Shown: positions 50,201 through 62,150 of the stretch, piece by piece
Numbering within the stretch: position 1 is the first letter of the stretch
Layout: the number at the start of each line of letters is the position of its first letter
NCBI RefSeq assembly: GCF_046630445.1
Contig: NC_092336.1
Span: 505,315,001-505,379,000, forward strand
Direction: 5' to 3'
Source: Rutidosis leptorrhynchoides
Taxonomy: Eukaryota; Streptophyta; Magnoliopsida; Asterales; Asteraceae
Length of the DNA: 64,000 nucleotides
Notes under the pieces: model-generated
Told to the model about the DNA's origin: nothing
The model's input: the letters and a program-made list of their open reading frames with translations, nothing else
The model's database searches: none
Translations under genes and position numbers: made by a program

Positions 50201-51718
50201 GTCCATGCCAACTATTACATCAAAACTCCCTAACTCTACTGGTATCAAATCAATCTTAAATATTTCGCTACCCAGTTTAATTTCTCAATTCCGGCATATA
50301 TTATCTGCTGAAATTAATTTACCGTTTGCTAATTTGAGTAAAAATTTACTATCCAACGGCGTCAATGGACAAATTAATTTAGCACAAAAATCTCTACTCA
50401 TATAGCTTCTATCCGCACCCGAATCAAATAAAACGTAAGCAGATTTATTGTCAATAAGAAACGTACCCGTAACAAGCTCCGGGTCTTCCTGTGCCTCTGC
50501 CGCATTAATATTGAAAACTCTTCCGCGGCCTTGTCCATTCGTGTTCTCCTGGTTCGGGCAATTTCTAATAATGTGGCCCGGTTTTCCACATTTATAACAA
50601 ACTACATTGGCATAACTTGCTCCGACACTACTTGCTCCACCATTACTCGTTCCGACACCATTTGTTCCTTTCGTTCTGTTAACCCCTGGTCCGTAGACCT
50701 CACACTTCGCCGCGCTATGACCATTTCTTTTACACTTGTTGCAAAATTTGGTGCAGAACCCCGAGTGATACTTATCACACCTTTGGCATAGCTGCTTCTG
50801 ATTGTTGTTGTTGTTGTTACGGTTGTTATTGTTGTTGGGATGATTGTTGTAGTTGCTGTTGTTGTTGTTGTTGTTGTTGTTGTTGGGCCGTTTTTTGTAG
50901 TTGCGATTGATGTTGCGATTGTTGGGATAATTGTTGTGATTATTATTGTAATTGCTGTTGTTGTTGTATTGGTGATTCTTATCACCGTTTTCCTCCCACT
51001 TTCTTTTGACTTGCTTCACATTGGCCTCTTCAGCCGTCTGTTCTTTAATTCTTTCCTCAATCTGGTTCACTAGTTTGCGAGCCATTCTACATGCCTGTTG
51101 TATGGAGGCGGGCTCATGTGAACTTATATCTTCTTGGATTCTTTCCGGTAATCCTTTCATAAACGCGTCGATCTTCTCTTCCTCATCTTCGAACGCTCCC
51201 GGACACAATAGGCACAATTCTGTGAATCGTCTTTCATACGTGGTAATATCAAATCCTTGGGTTCGTAACCCTCTAAGTTCTGTCTTGAGCTTATTGACCT
51301 CGGTTCTGGGACGGTACTTCTCGTTCATCAAGTGCTTGAATGCTGACCACGGTAGTGCGTACGCATCATCTTGTCCCACTTGCTCTAGATAGGTATTCCA
51401 CCATGTTAACGCAGAACCTGTGAAGGTATGCGTAGCGTACTTCACTTTGTCCTCTTCAGTACACTTACTTATGGCAAACACCGATTCGACCTTCTCGGTC
51501 CACCGTTTCAATCCGATCGGTCCTTCGATTCCATCAAATTCCAAAGGTTTGCAGGCAGTGAATTCTTTGTAGGTGCATCCTACACGATTTCCTGTACTGT
51601 TAGATCCAAGGTTATTGTTGGTATGTAGCGCAGCCTGTACTGCGGCTATGTTTAAAGCTAGAAAAGTACATAATTCCTCTTCATTCATATTCACGGTGTG
51701 TCGAGCAGTCGGTGCCAT
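47237..51718 (-). pseudogene. Tek-2 gag-pol polyprotein, main part, six stops and a frameshift
   Basis: Same domain order as Tek-1 gag-pol. Both zinc knuckles keep all their metal ligands ([14 protein letters not shown] and [14 protein letters not shown]). RT, RNase H and integrase are readable. In-frame stops lie at about 50285, 49826, 49766, 49157, 48074 and 47909; a one-base deletion near 47251 shifts the frame, and LARD-3 then cuts the gene (rest at 30055-30152). None of the stops is shared with Tek-1. No functional product is expected. Confidence 0.92.
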
Positions 51719-52059
51719 TTCCTTCAAAATAGTCAAATGGAACAAGTTAATCATACAGAATATTAAGAGTAGTTAATAGTATTTCGTAGCATAATATGAA
51801 CTCATTTATAAAAGCTTTTTCTTCATATTAGCATTTTATAAGTTTAAATTCGGGTAGTACCTACCCGTTAAGTTCATACTTAGTAGCTAATATACAATTC
51901 AACTACTACAATTCTATATGAAAAACTGATTATAATAATATTTCGCGTTCAAACTTTTATACAATATTTTACAAACTTACAATACCGCTTATTTTACATA
52001 AAGCATGAAATATAGCACATAATAACTTTGATACAAGATAGTTGTGAAGATAATTCTAG

Positions 52060-52743
52060 CTAGTACACAAGTCGTTCAGCAAAGGCAATAAAGACACGTA
52101 ATTCATACGTCCAGAAACAAGTCATGCATTTTGGTTTTACTAGGACTACTTCCCATCCTTGGTCTTGTGGAACATAACCGTTATGGCCGTTGATAAGACA
52201 GCGTGTTGTAACGTCGTCAAAGGGACGAGGGTTTTGTAATGACCAACAGTCTCGTAATAACCTAAAAACCTCATTTCTTACCCCAATTACCGACTCCGTC
52301 ACTTGTGGGAACGTTTTGTTTAATAGTTGTAGCCCGATGTTCTTTTTCTCACTTTGGTGAGAAGCGAACATTACTAACCCGTAAGCATAGCATGCTTATT
52401 TATGTTGCATGTTAGCCGCTTTTTCTAAATCATGAAGTCCTATATTCGGATACATTGAGTCAAAATAATTTCTTAACCCGTTGCGTAAAATAGCATTTGG
52501 GTTCCCCGCAATATATGCGTCAAAGTAAACACATCGTAACTTATGGGTTTCCCAATGTGATATCCCCCATCTTTCAAACGAAAGTCTCTTATAAACCAAG
52601 ACATTCTTGGAATGTTCTTCGAATGTCTTACAAACTGATTTCGCCGTAAATAGTTGTGCCGAAGAATTCTGACCGACTCTAGACAAGATTTCATCAATCA
52701 TGTCTCCGGGTAGGTCTCTTAAAATATTGGGTTGTCTATCCAT
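52060..52743 (-). pseudogene. Captured F-box gene with one internal stop (Tek-2)
   Basis: Frame of 228 codons with one stop, a GAA-to-TAA change after residue 115 (52396-52398). Before it lies the F-box (LPGDMIDEILSRVG), after it the Sel1-like helix and the C-terminal segment with CMTCFWTYELRVF that Tek-1 has lost. Apart from the stop the frame runs full length, so the family ancestor probably encoded a protein of about 227 residues. Position and orientation are as in Tek-1. Confidence 0.72.
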
Positions 52744-52880
52744 TTTGTGTTTTTATACTGTAAAATAGACAAGAGTTAGATTCATAAAAAAAATACTTAT
52801 TAATACAAACAATTTTTACATATATCATAAAGCATAAGCACACTATATTACATATATTACACCACACGAATACAACTATC

Positions 52881-53480
52881 TTATTCCGACTCGCTCGTTT
52901 CTTCTTCTTTGGTTTTGGTTCGTTTTGCCAAGTTTCTAGGGATATATGATGTTCCGCTAATACGAGCTGTCGTTTTCCACAATGGTTTAGAAAAACCTGG
53001 TGGTTTAGAGGTTCCCGGGTCATTATTACAACTTAAGGGCTTCGGGGATTGACGATACATATAAAGTTCATCGGGGTTGGAATTAGATTTCTCTATTTTT
53101 ATGCCCTTTCCCTTATTATTATCTTTTGTCTTTTTAAATTCAGTTGGGGTAATTTCTATAACATCATCGGAATTCTCGTCGGAATCCGATTCATCGGAGA
53201 ATTGGTAATCCTCCCAATATTTTGCTTCCATGGCGGAAACACCACTGACCATAATTAACCTTGGTCGGTTGGTTGAGAATTTTCTTTTACTTAACCGTTT
53301 TATTATTTCCCCCACCGGTTCTATTTCCTCCTCCGGTTCCTCCTCTTCCGGTTCTGATTCTTCTTCCGGTTCTGATTCTTCTTCCGGTTCTTCTTCGGGA
53401 ACTTGTGAATCAGTCCAATATATATTCGACTCATCATTATTATTAGGTGAGTCAATGGGATTTGTGCTAGAGGTAGACAT
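52881..53480 (-). CDS. Acidic Glu/Ser-rich ORF upstream of gag (Tek-2)
   Basis: 199 residues, intact. Aligns end to end with the 204-residue protein of Tek-1: same MSTS start, the acidic EESEPEE repeats with one unit fewer, the KRLSKRK basic segment, the SDESDSDENSDD tract and the SESE end. All length differences are multiples of three bases, although the neighbouring gag-pol is full of stops. Function unknown. Confidence 0.65.
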   Translation of the reverse strand: MSTSSTNPIDSPNNNDESNIYWTDSQVPEEEPEEESEPEEESEPEEEEPEEEIEPVGEIIKRLSKRKFSTNRPRLIMVSGVSAMEAKYWEDYQFSDESDSDENSDDVIEITPTEFKKTKDNNKGKGIKIEKSNSNPDELYMYRQSPKPLSCNNDPGTSKPPGFSKPLWKTTARISGTSYIPRNLAKRTKTKEEETSESE

Positions 53481-53675
53481 CTATCACACAATATCAAACA
53501 TGTTAAGAGATTAATATATCACATAATATATACATGTTAATAATATATAGTTTCCAACAAAAATGTTAAGCAATCATTTTTAAAGAAAACACGGTCGAAG
53601 TCCAGACTCACTAATGCATCCTAACAAACTCGATAAGACACACTAATGCAAATTTTCTGGTTCTCTAAGACCAAC

Positions 53676-53687
53676 GCTCGGATACCA
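53676..53687 (-). promoter_or_regulatory. Tek-2 primer-binding site with one mismatch
   Basis: TGGTATCCGAGC on the minus strand, one base different from the initiator tRNA-Met complement seen in Tek-1. The change probably arose after insertion. Confidence 0.8.
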
Positions 53688-53689
53688 AC

Positions 53690-56600
53690 TGAAATGTCCC
53701 GTTCTTATTGATTAAAAACGTTCCATATTAATTGATTTCGTTGCGAGGTTTTGACCTCTATATGAGACATTTTTCAAAGACTGCATTCATTTTTAAAACA
53801 AACCATAACCTTTATTTCATAAATAAAGGTTTAAAAAGCTTTACGTAGATTATCAAATAATGATAATCTAAAATATCCTGTTTACACACGACCATTACAT
53901 AATGGTTTACAATACAAATATGTTACATCGAAATCAGTTTCTTGAATGCAGTTTTTACACAATATCATACAAACATGGACTCCAAATCTTGTCCTTATTT
54001 TAGTATGCAACAACGGAAGCTCTTAGTATTCACCTGAGAATAAACATGCTTTAAACGTCAACAAAAATGTTGGTGAGTTATAGGTTTAACCTATATATAT
54101 CAAATCGTAACAATAGACCACAAGACTTCATATTTCAATACACATCCCATACATAGAGATAAAAATCATTCATATGGTGAACACCTGGTAACCGACATTA
54201 ACAAGATGCATATATAAGAATATCCCCATCATTTCGGGACACCCTTCGGATATGATATAAATTTCGAAGTACTAAAGCATCCGGTACTTTGGATGGGGTT
54301 TGTTAGGCCCAATAGATCTATCTTTAGGATTCGCGTCAATTAGGGTGTCTGTTCCCTAATTCTTAGATTACCAGACTTAATAAAAAGGGGCATATTCGAT
54401 TTTGATAATTCAACCATAGAATGTAGTTTCACGTACTTGTTTCTATTTTGTAAATCATTTATAAAACCTGCATGTATTCTCATCCCAAAAATATTAGATT
54501 TTAAAAGTGGGACTATAACTCACTTTCACAGATTTTTACTTCGTCGGGAAGTAAGACTTGGCCACTGGTTGATTCACGAACCTATAACAATATATACATA
54601 TATATCAAAGTATGTTCAAAATATATTTACAACACTTTTAATATATTTTGATGTTTTAAGTTTATTAAGTCAGCTGTCCTCGTTAGTAACCTACAACTAG
54701 TTGTCCACAGTTAGATGTATATAAATAAATCGATAAATATTATCTTGAATCAATCCACGACCCAGTGTATACGTATCTCAGTATTGATCACAACTCAAAC
54801 TATATATATTTTGGAATCAACCTCAACCCTGTATAGCTAACTCCAACATTCACATATAGAGTGTCTATGGTTGTTCCGAAATATATATAGATGTGTCGAC
54901 ATGATAGGTTGAAACATTGTATACGTGTCTATGGTATCTCAAGATTACATAATATACAATACAAGTTGATTAAGTTATGGTTGGAATAGATTTGTTACCA
55001 ATTTTCACGTAGCGAAAATGAGAAAAATTATCCAATCTTGTTTTACCCATAACTTCTTCATTTTAAATCCGTTTTGAGTGAATCAAATTGCTATGGTTTC
55101 ATATTGAACTCTATTTTATGAATCTAAACAGAAAAATTATAGGTTTATAGTCGGAAAAATAAGTTACAAGTCATTTTTGTAAAGGTAGTCATTTCAGTCG
55201 AAAGAACGACGTCTAGATGACCATTTTAGAAAACATACTTCCACTTTGAGTTTAACCATAATTTTTGGATATAGTTTCATGTTCATAATAAAAATCATTT
55301 TCCCAGAATAACAACTTTTAAATCAAAGTTTATCATAGTTTTTAATTAACTAACCCAAAACAGCCCGCGGTGTTACTACGACGGCGTAAATCCGATTTTA
55401 CGGTGTTTTTCGTGTTTCCAGGTTTTAAATCATTAAGTTAGCATATCATATAGATATAGAACATGTGTTTAGTTGATTTTAAAAGTCAAGTTAGAAGGAT
55501 TAACTTTTATTTGCGAACAAGTTTAGAATTAACTAAACTATGTTCTAGTGATTACAAGTTTAAACCTTCGAATAAGATAGCTTTATATGTATGAATCCAT
55601 TGATGTTATGAACATCATTACTACCTAAAGTTCCTTGGATAAACCTACTATAAATGAGAAAAATAGATCTAGCTTCAAAGGATCCTTGGATGGCTTGAAA
55701 GTTCTTGAAGCAGAATCATGACACGAAAACAATTTCAAGTAAGATTTCCACTCGAAATAAGATTGTTATAGTTATAGAAATTGAATTAAAGTTTGAATAT
55801 GATTATTACCTTGTATTAGAAATATAACCTACTATAAGTAACAAAGGTTTCTTGATCTTGGATGATTACTTGGAATGGATTTAGAAAACTTAGAAATAAA
55901 CTTGCAATCTTGGAAGTATTCTTGATTTTATGAAACTAGAACTTTTGGAATTTATGAAGAACACTTAGAACTTGAAGATAGAACTTGAGAGAGATCAATT
56001 AGATGAAGAAAATTGAAGAATGAAAGTGTTTGTAGGTGTTTTTGGTCGTTGGTGTATGGATTAGATATAAAGGATATGTAATTTTGTTTTCATGTAAATA
56101 AGTCATGAATGATTACTCATATTTTTGTAATTTTATGAGATATTTCATGCTAGTTGCCAAATGATGGTTCCCACATGTGTTAGGTGACTCACATGGGTTG
56201 CTAAGAGCTAATCATTGGAGTGTATATACCAATAGTACATACATCTAAAAGCTGTGTATTGTACGAGTACGAATACGGGTGCATACGAGTAGAATTGTTG
56301 ATGAAACTGAACGAGGATGTAACTGTAAGCATTTTTGTTAAGTAGAAGTATTTTGATAAGTGTCTTGAAGTCTTTCAAAAGTGTATGAATACATATTAAA
56401 AAACTACATGTATATACATTTTAACTGAGTCGTTAAGTCATCGTTAGTCGTTACATGTAAATGTTGTTTTGAAACCTTTAGGTTAACGATCTTGTTGAAT
56501 GTTGTTAACCCATTATTTATAATAACAAATGAGATGTTAAATTGTTATATTATCATGATATTATGATATATAATATATCTTAGTATGATATATATACAGT

Positions 56601-57128
56601 TAAATGTCGTTACAACGATAATCGTTACATATATGTCTCGTTTCGAAATCATTAAGTTAGTAGTCTTATTTTTACATATGTATTTCATTGTTAATACACT
56701 TAATAATATATTTACTTATCATTTAACATAATTAACCAAGTGTATCAATATCTTAATACGATTCATATGTACATAGTAAGACGTTGTTATAACGATAATC
56801 GTTATATATATCATTTTCGAGTTTCTTAAATTAATAGTCTCATTTTTATGTATATAACTCATTGTTAAAATACCTAATGAGATACATACTTATCATAAAA
56901 TCATGTTAACTATATATATAACCATATATATGTCATCGTATAGTTTTGACAAGTTTTAACGTTCGTGAATCACCGGTCAACTTGGGTGGTCAATTGTCTA
57001 TATGAAACATATTTCAATTAATCAAGTCTTAACAAGTTTGATTGCTTAACATGTTGGAAACACTTAATCATGTAAATAACAATTTCATTTAGTATATATA
57101 TAAACATGGAAAAGTTCGGGTCACTACA
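53690..57128 (-). repeat. Tek-2 5' LTR
   Basis: 3,439 bp. Module 54034-54523, palindrome ATAGATCTAT at 54312-54321. About 190 bp longer than the Tek-1 LTR, owing to an extra segment near 56690-56900 that includes the sequence into which Tek-1 inserted in the sister LTR. Confidence 0.93.
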
Positions 57129-57133
57129 ACTTT

Positions 57134-58013
57134 TTGGTGTCTAACAGGGTAACTAAGTTAGATTTTGTAGTATATAAAAGTAAAAAAAAAAAAAAAACTC
57201 GAAGTAGTTTATAGGACATAAAGATTTTTTTTTCTTTCTAGTTTATAGGACCTATTTACAATTTTTTTTGTTTGTTTTTGTGAATTGGGAATGGTAATTG
57301 AGACTTTGTAATGTGAATGGTACTGTAATGGTAACTTGACAGCACAAGTATCTGGTAATGTGCGTACTCATTCAATTGTCCAATTGAGAGAATATATCAT
57401 TTCTCAAAAGTCCAATTCAAGTGACTCTTGTCTGCCACTATATTTGGTTTATTATTTTTATTTTTTTTCCATCGAACGTGCATTTGATTCAACCAACATT
57501 CCTATCTACCAGTCAAATCGCGATCTCTTGTACCTTGAGCTTGTTGACTTGTACACTTTCATTTATGCATTAAGGAACAGTCAATTCGCGTTTTTTTCAC
57601 ACACTAGAGGTGTGTGAAACCGAGTTCATTTTCTACTTTTATTAAAAAAAAGAAAGGTATATATATATATAAATAAAAAAAAAATTACAATCAGTGTTGG
57701 AACTAGCTTTTTGAAAGTAATTGATGTCCATGGAATATGTTGACTTGTGACTATCTCCTCATGTGACTTGGTATAAAAAAATTGTTTTTTTTCCTTCTCT
57801 CATTCTAAAAAAAAAAAAGTTAGATAAGATAAAAGTAATAAAAAAAGGGTCACAAAACCGAAAAAAAAGCACGAATTTTTATTATTATGGATTGAAAAGC
57901 GAATTTTAAAATATTTTAAATTTGGTGTCATGGTTTGAAAAAAAAAAAAGGAAAAAAAAATTTGTTTTTGATAAATTGGTAGAATTAAATAAACAGTTTT
58001 GAATAGGTAATGA
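57134..58013 (+). other. Leader of the Tat/Athila-type element between PBS and gag
   Basis: Resumes the Tat sequence after the ACTTT copy (57129-57133) with TGGTGTCTAACAGGG. It is low in complexity, with many A and T runs, and has no clear ORF; the open frame at 57336-57617 shows no known domain. Confidence 0.55.
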
Positions 58014-58511
58014 ATGTACACATTGAAAAAATCACCAATATGTTCACCACCTGTAACACGATCTAGGAATCTAACTAATCGCACTACGATAAATTTTTCG
58101 TTAGGATCGTCATCTAATCGTGCGTCCTCGCCGATTCAACTTTCCGAAAACCCGACTTTTGAACCAGAAGCAATCATTGAGCACCCGGAGGATATTCAAG
58201 GACAATTCAGAGATCCTGAACCACTACTTATTCCTCCTGAACCTCCAATCATTCAACCAGAGGTTGTCGAGGAAGAAACCATTAAATCAGAATCCTCTAG
58301 TGATTCAGATTCAACAAATTCAATCATGGAAAATCAGGAACCTCTAAGTATGGAAGATCGAATGAGAGTCACACGTACTGGCCAAGGTCACGCCATTACT
58401 CAACCAGACATTAATGTGCCAGATTATGAAATCAAAGGACAAATCCTACATATAAATCAATGCCAATTTAGTGGTACGCCCCGTACAAAACCATCGTGTA
58501 CGATTCGTTAA
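58014..58511 (+). pseudogene. Tat/Athila-type gag, N-terminal part only
   Basis: 165 codons from MYTLKKSP. It is rich in Pro, Glu and Ser, then has MENQEPLSMEDRMRV, and ends with YEIKGQILHINQCQFSGT. This last part resembles the start of the Tat/Athila gag domain (a segment that normally runs on as FGG or FSG, then ...EDPNxHL). After FSGT the frame leaves gag because another LTR begins at 58472, so the rest of gag is missing here. It would form the capsid-like particle of the element. Confidence 0.6.
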
Positions 58512-60125
58512 CAACAGGATCTTTACACGGTCAAATACTATATGCTGTTTGAAAATCAGTTTGCATTCATAAAAAGACATGGCGTTTACAAAAGATAACG
58601 TGACACAAAGGTCGTTACAAAGTCATTATTTTTGAAAATAACATAAATTACGAATGCAAAAGAAAAGTTCCATAATTGAAACATCTCTAAGTTATGCAGC
58701 GGATATCTAACACAGCAGGTCCTTAACAGCAAGACAGCAAATCTAAATAGCATGACAGCTAGTCTAACAACGGAAGCAACAAACCTCTAAGCACCTGAGA
58801 AAACATGATTAAAAACGTCAACAATAATGTTGGTGAGCTATAGTTTAAATTGTAACAGTAATATAAGATTGACCACGAGATTTCAATGTTTCAAAACAGT
58901 ATGAAATGTATATGTATCACCGTGGGCACATGGTAACTAGACTTAACGTAAATATAAATATCACCCCCTAAAAGTACACCTGGCGGTTGAGTATGTCCTC
59001 GAAGTATTAAACACCCGTTAAATGCTAGCGCGACTAGCCCGAGTGGGGATGTCAAACCCTATGGATCCATATCTAAGATTCGCGTCTACCAGTTCAAAAA
59101 CCAATAGTTAAACGTTACCGTGCTAAGGGGAAAGTTTATGTCGTTATATAACCCACACATATGTAAAGTTTAAGTACTCGTGTCAAATAAGTAAAACATA
59201 AAAAGCGCATGTATTCTCAGTCCCAAAAATAGTATAAGTAAAAAGGGAAGCTATAACTCACATTGAATAAGCAATACAAGTCGATACGAAAGTGTGCAAG
59301 TAGTAAGTTGGTCCGAAAGGTCGTCAACCTAAATCAAAGGTTACTAGGTCAGTAGATTGTCTTTATAAGTTCTATTAGTGCATAAAATAAGTTTAAGTGT
59401 CATCATCATCATCATTCGTCATCATAAAAGCTAAGTAAGTTTGACAAGAATAGAGATCGAAATAATAGGCTGACTTCGGTCAGCTCTTACGACCTCTACG
59501 TAAATCGAAAAGACGCGTAGTCACTGGCTATGGCTCCTATATGAGTCCCCTAGTTGCTGACCAATTTCCAGAGCCAAACTCGTCTTCATTTGGCCGTGGC
59601 AACGGTTTAAGTGCGAGTAGGTCAGAAATTTCAGCACAACGTTAATAGGGTGTAATGACTTTCGGAAGGCCATAAATCCTAAACCGTAACTTGGATTAAG
59701 ACGAGGTCTAAACGGAAAATCATCTACTCGAACTGAACTAACTGAAAATTAACTTTCCAGTATCCCAGGTTACTGATAAGATCCTAATAAACAGTAAACA
59801 AGTGCTCCGGTGGGGTTCTTGGTGCTTGATGCTCATCACGGTTCTCATCCTTGATGCTTGTAGCTTCAAGTGTACAACTCGTTGATGGGTTATCATCACC
59901 TTGACCAAGATTCTACCATCAACACACAATATGTTAAGATCAAGTAAGAACACAATTCATTTAAGAGTCTTAGATGGATGATGAACCAAGGTTACATCAT
60001 ATCCTTATTCTTAACACAATTACAAGTTACATTTACAACTAAAGCTACAAAATTTATTTTAATCAAACAAGTATGAACATAATCTAAGTCAAATGAGGTG
60101 ATGGAACCCTAAGCTAGAGAGATTG
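58472..60125 (-). repeat. LTR of a further Tekay-related element, incomplete
   Basis: The left end TGGTACGCCCCGTAC resembles the TGAAATGTCCCGTTC end of the Tekay LTRs. It contains a module (58795-59261) with palindrome TATGGATCCATA (59060-59071) and the GAGAAAACATG and GCATGTATTCTCAG pair. The sense start (GGGTCGTTACA or similar on the plus strand) is not reached before the plus-strand LTR at 60126, so it is truncated or continues beyond that insertion. Confidence 0.6.
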
Positions 60126-60682
60126 TGTGACGACCCGGAAATTTTTGACCAAATTTAAACTTAACCTTTATATGTTTCTGACACGATAAGCAGAATTTGT
60201 AATGTTGAATCTCAAAAAGTTTGGAACTACATTCATGTAATCAATTACCCTTTGACCGTGTTCGACGATTCACGAACAATTATGTGTATATAGATATGTA
60301 TATATAATATATAATATTAACTGAAAACATTAACAAAGTATTAGATATATGATACTTTACATAAACATATTTGTTTCGATATATTTATCGACATAATTAA
60401 GAGATAATATCAAATGATTGAATTATCAGATACATTATGATATGATTACGGGCCTATGTTATGAGGTCCACTGTCATTTAAGAAATCTATTTTTTTTGAC
60501 AACTCATTACTTAACCAGTATGATAAAGATAACGATATATATATTTTATTTTATTAAATATATATATATATATATAACGATTTAAATTAATATTATATAT
60601 ATTTTTATACGCGTATTATATGTACATAGTTTTATACTTTTACTATACTTTAACTTTACCTTTACTTTACTTTTACTTTACT

Positions 60683-60908
60683 TTAACTTTAATAATTCAT
60701 ACTTTAATAATTCACTTTAATAATTCATACTTTAATAATTCACTTTAATAATTCATACTTTAATAATTCACTTTAATAATTCATACTTTAATAATTCACT
60801 TTAATAATCCATACTTTAATAATTCACTTTAATAATTCACTTTAATAATTCATACTTTAATAATTCACTTTAATAATTCATACTTTAATAATTCACTTTA
60901 ATAATTCA
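60683..60908 (+). repeat. Minisatellite of CTTTAATAATTCA-type units
   Basis: Alternating units of 13 and 15 bp (ACTTTAATAATTC with or without an added AT) repeated about 15 times in the LTR, upstream of a TATAAATAG-like stretch at about 60919. No other LTR in the window has it. Confidence 0.9.
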
Positions 60909-62150
60909 AAAATCTATTATAAATAGAATTCAATAGGTTTCATTATTTCATAGAAACTTGAAAATATATTTCTCTAAACTCTCTCAATCGAATTACATAT
61001 ATATATATATATATATATATTTACTTTGTATTATTTCAAGATATTATTAGTATACATAAAATACTACGACGGAGTTATATTCAGACGATTTCAAAATAAG
61101 TTTTCAAATGGGATAGAGCTAAGGAAATTATGGGTTATAGCTATGAAGGTTATGGGTATTGATCGAGGGTATTGCTCGTGAGGTCAACCTAACGTTTATC
61201 ATTTTCGTTGCGTCTACGTACTTTCCTACAATATTGAATCACAATATTGATACGTGAGCATTCATATCTTATCTTTTATATATTAATAGTGTATCCCTGA
61301 CTAGTGCTCGAGTATATATGATTATGCATGTTTGTATGCTTAGTTTCGTCATTAAATAGTTTATGATAAATCACGAATTTGATACATATGCTACTGAGAT
61401 AAGTTATATGATATGCATGTCGTTGAAAATCTGAAGAAAAAATTAATAACTTTTCATTTAGAAATCGTGTGGTTTCGATGAACGGATTAAAAGATATGGT
61501 CAACTGAATTATCATTAATTTTAATATTATTATTAAAACGAATATTATAACTGTTATCAGTTGATGTTATTACTAAAATTATCTTTATTACTAAAAATTA
61601 ATATTTTTATTGAAACTATCATTTTATTATTTTTATCATTATTATTATTATTATCAATATTATTTTATCAAATAAATATGCGTACAAAGATATTTTTACC
61701 ACACGTAATGTAATTACATTAATAATACATACCACTATATTTTTATGATATTAAGTGAATTTTATAAATTTTATTATTTGAGATATATAAAAGTATATTT
61801 TTATCATATATGAATTTTAATATAAATTTTTATTTATTAATAAATGACTTGTATTATTTAGTATAATAAGATCTGATAAATATATTTAAATATATAAAAC
61901 TACTATATATAAGTTATATAATAAACATGTATAGATTTTGGAAGTCATTTTGGGTCAAGTTGACTTTTGTTGACTTTTGCATGTCGGTCTCGAGCATTAG
62001 GATTGTGATACACTACGACTTGACCTAAATTGTTAGACAGATATTGACCAACATATAAATATATATACTTAATATAGGTTCGTGAATCCGAGACAAACAC
62101 TGCACTTGTTCAGTGCCGTCATATACATAATTGCTACGAAATACAGTATT

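Larger units (their letters stand above)
13467..57128 (-). mobile_element. Tek-2: Tekay-type chromovirus, host of three nested insertions
   Basis: The ends are TGAAATGTCCCG at left and GGGTCACTACA at right, flanked by ACTTT at 13462-13466 and 57129-57133. The 5' LTR is the right one (53690-57128); the 3' LTR is the left one in two pieces (13467-16546 and 29659-30019, summing to 3,441 bp against 3,439). The PBS at 53676-53687 pairs with initiator tRNA-Met but has one mismatch. Internal order on the minus strand: acidic ORF, F-box ORF, gag-pol. Tek-1 split its 3' LTR and LARD-3 split its pol. It inserted into the Tat element next to that element's PBS. Confidence 0.92.

Noticed and set aside
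60683..60908. Repeat array considered as a CRISPR-like structure
   Set aside because: Units are contiguous or nearly so, without unique spacers of constant length, and the context is a plant LTR. No cas genes exist here.
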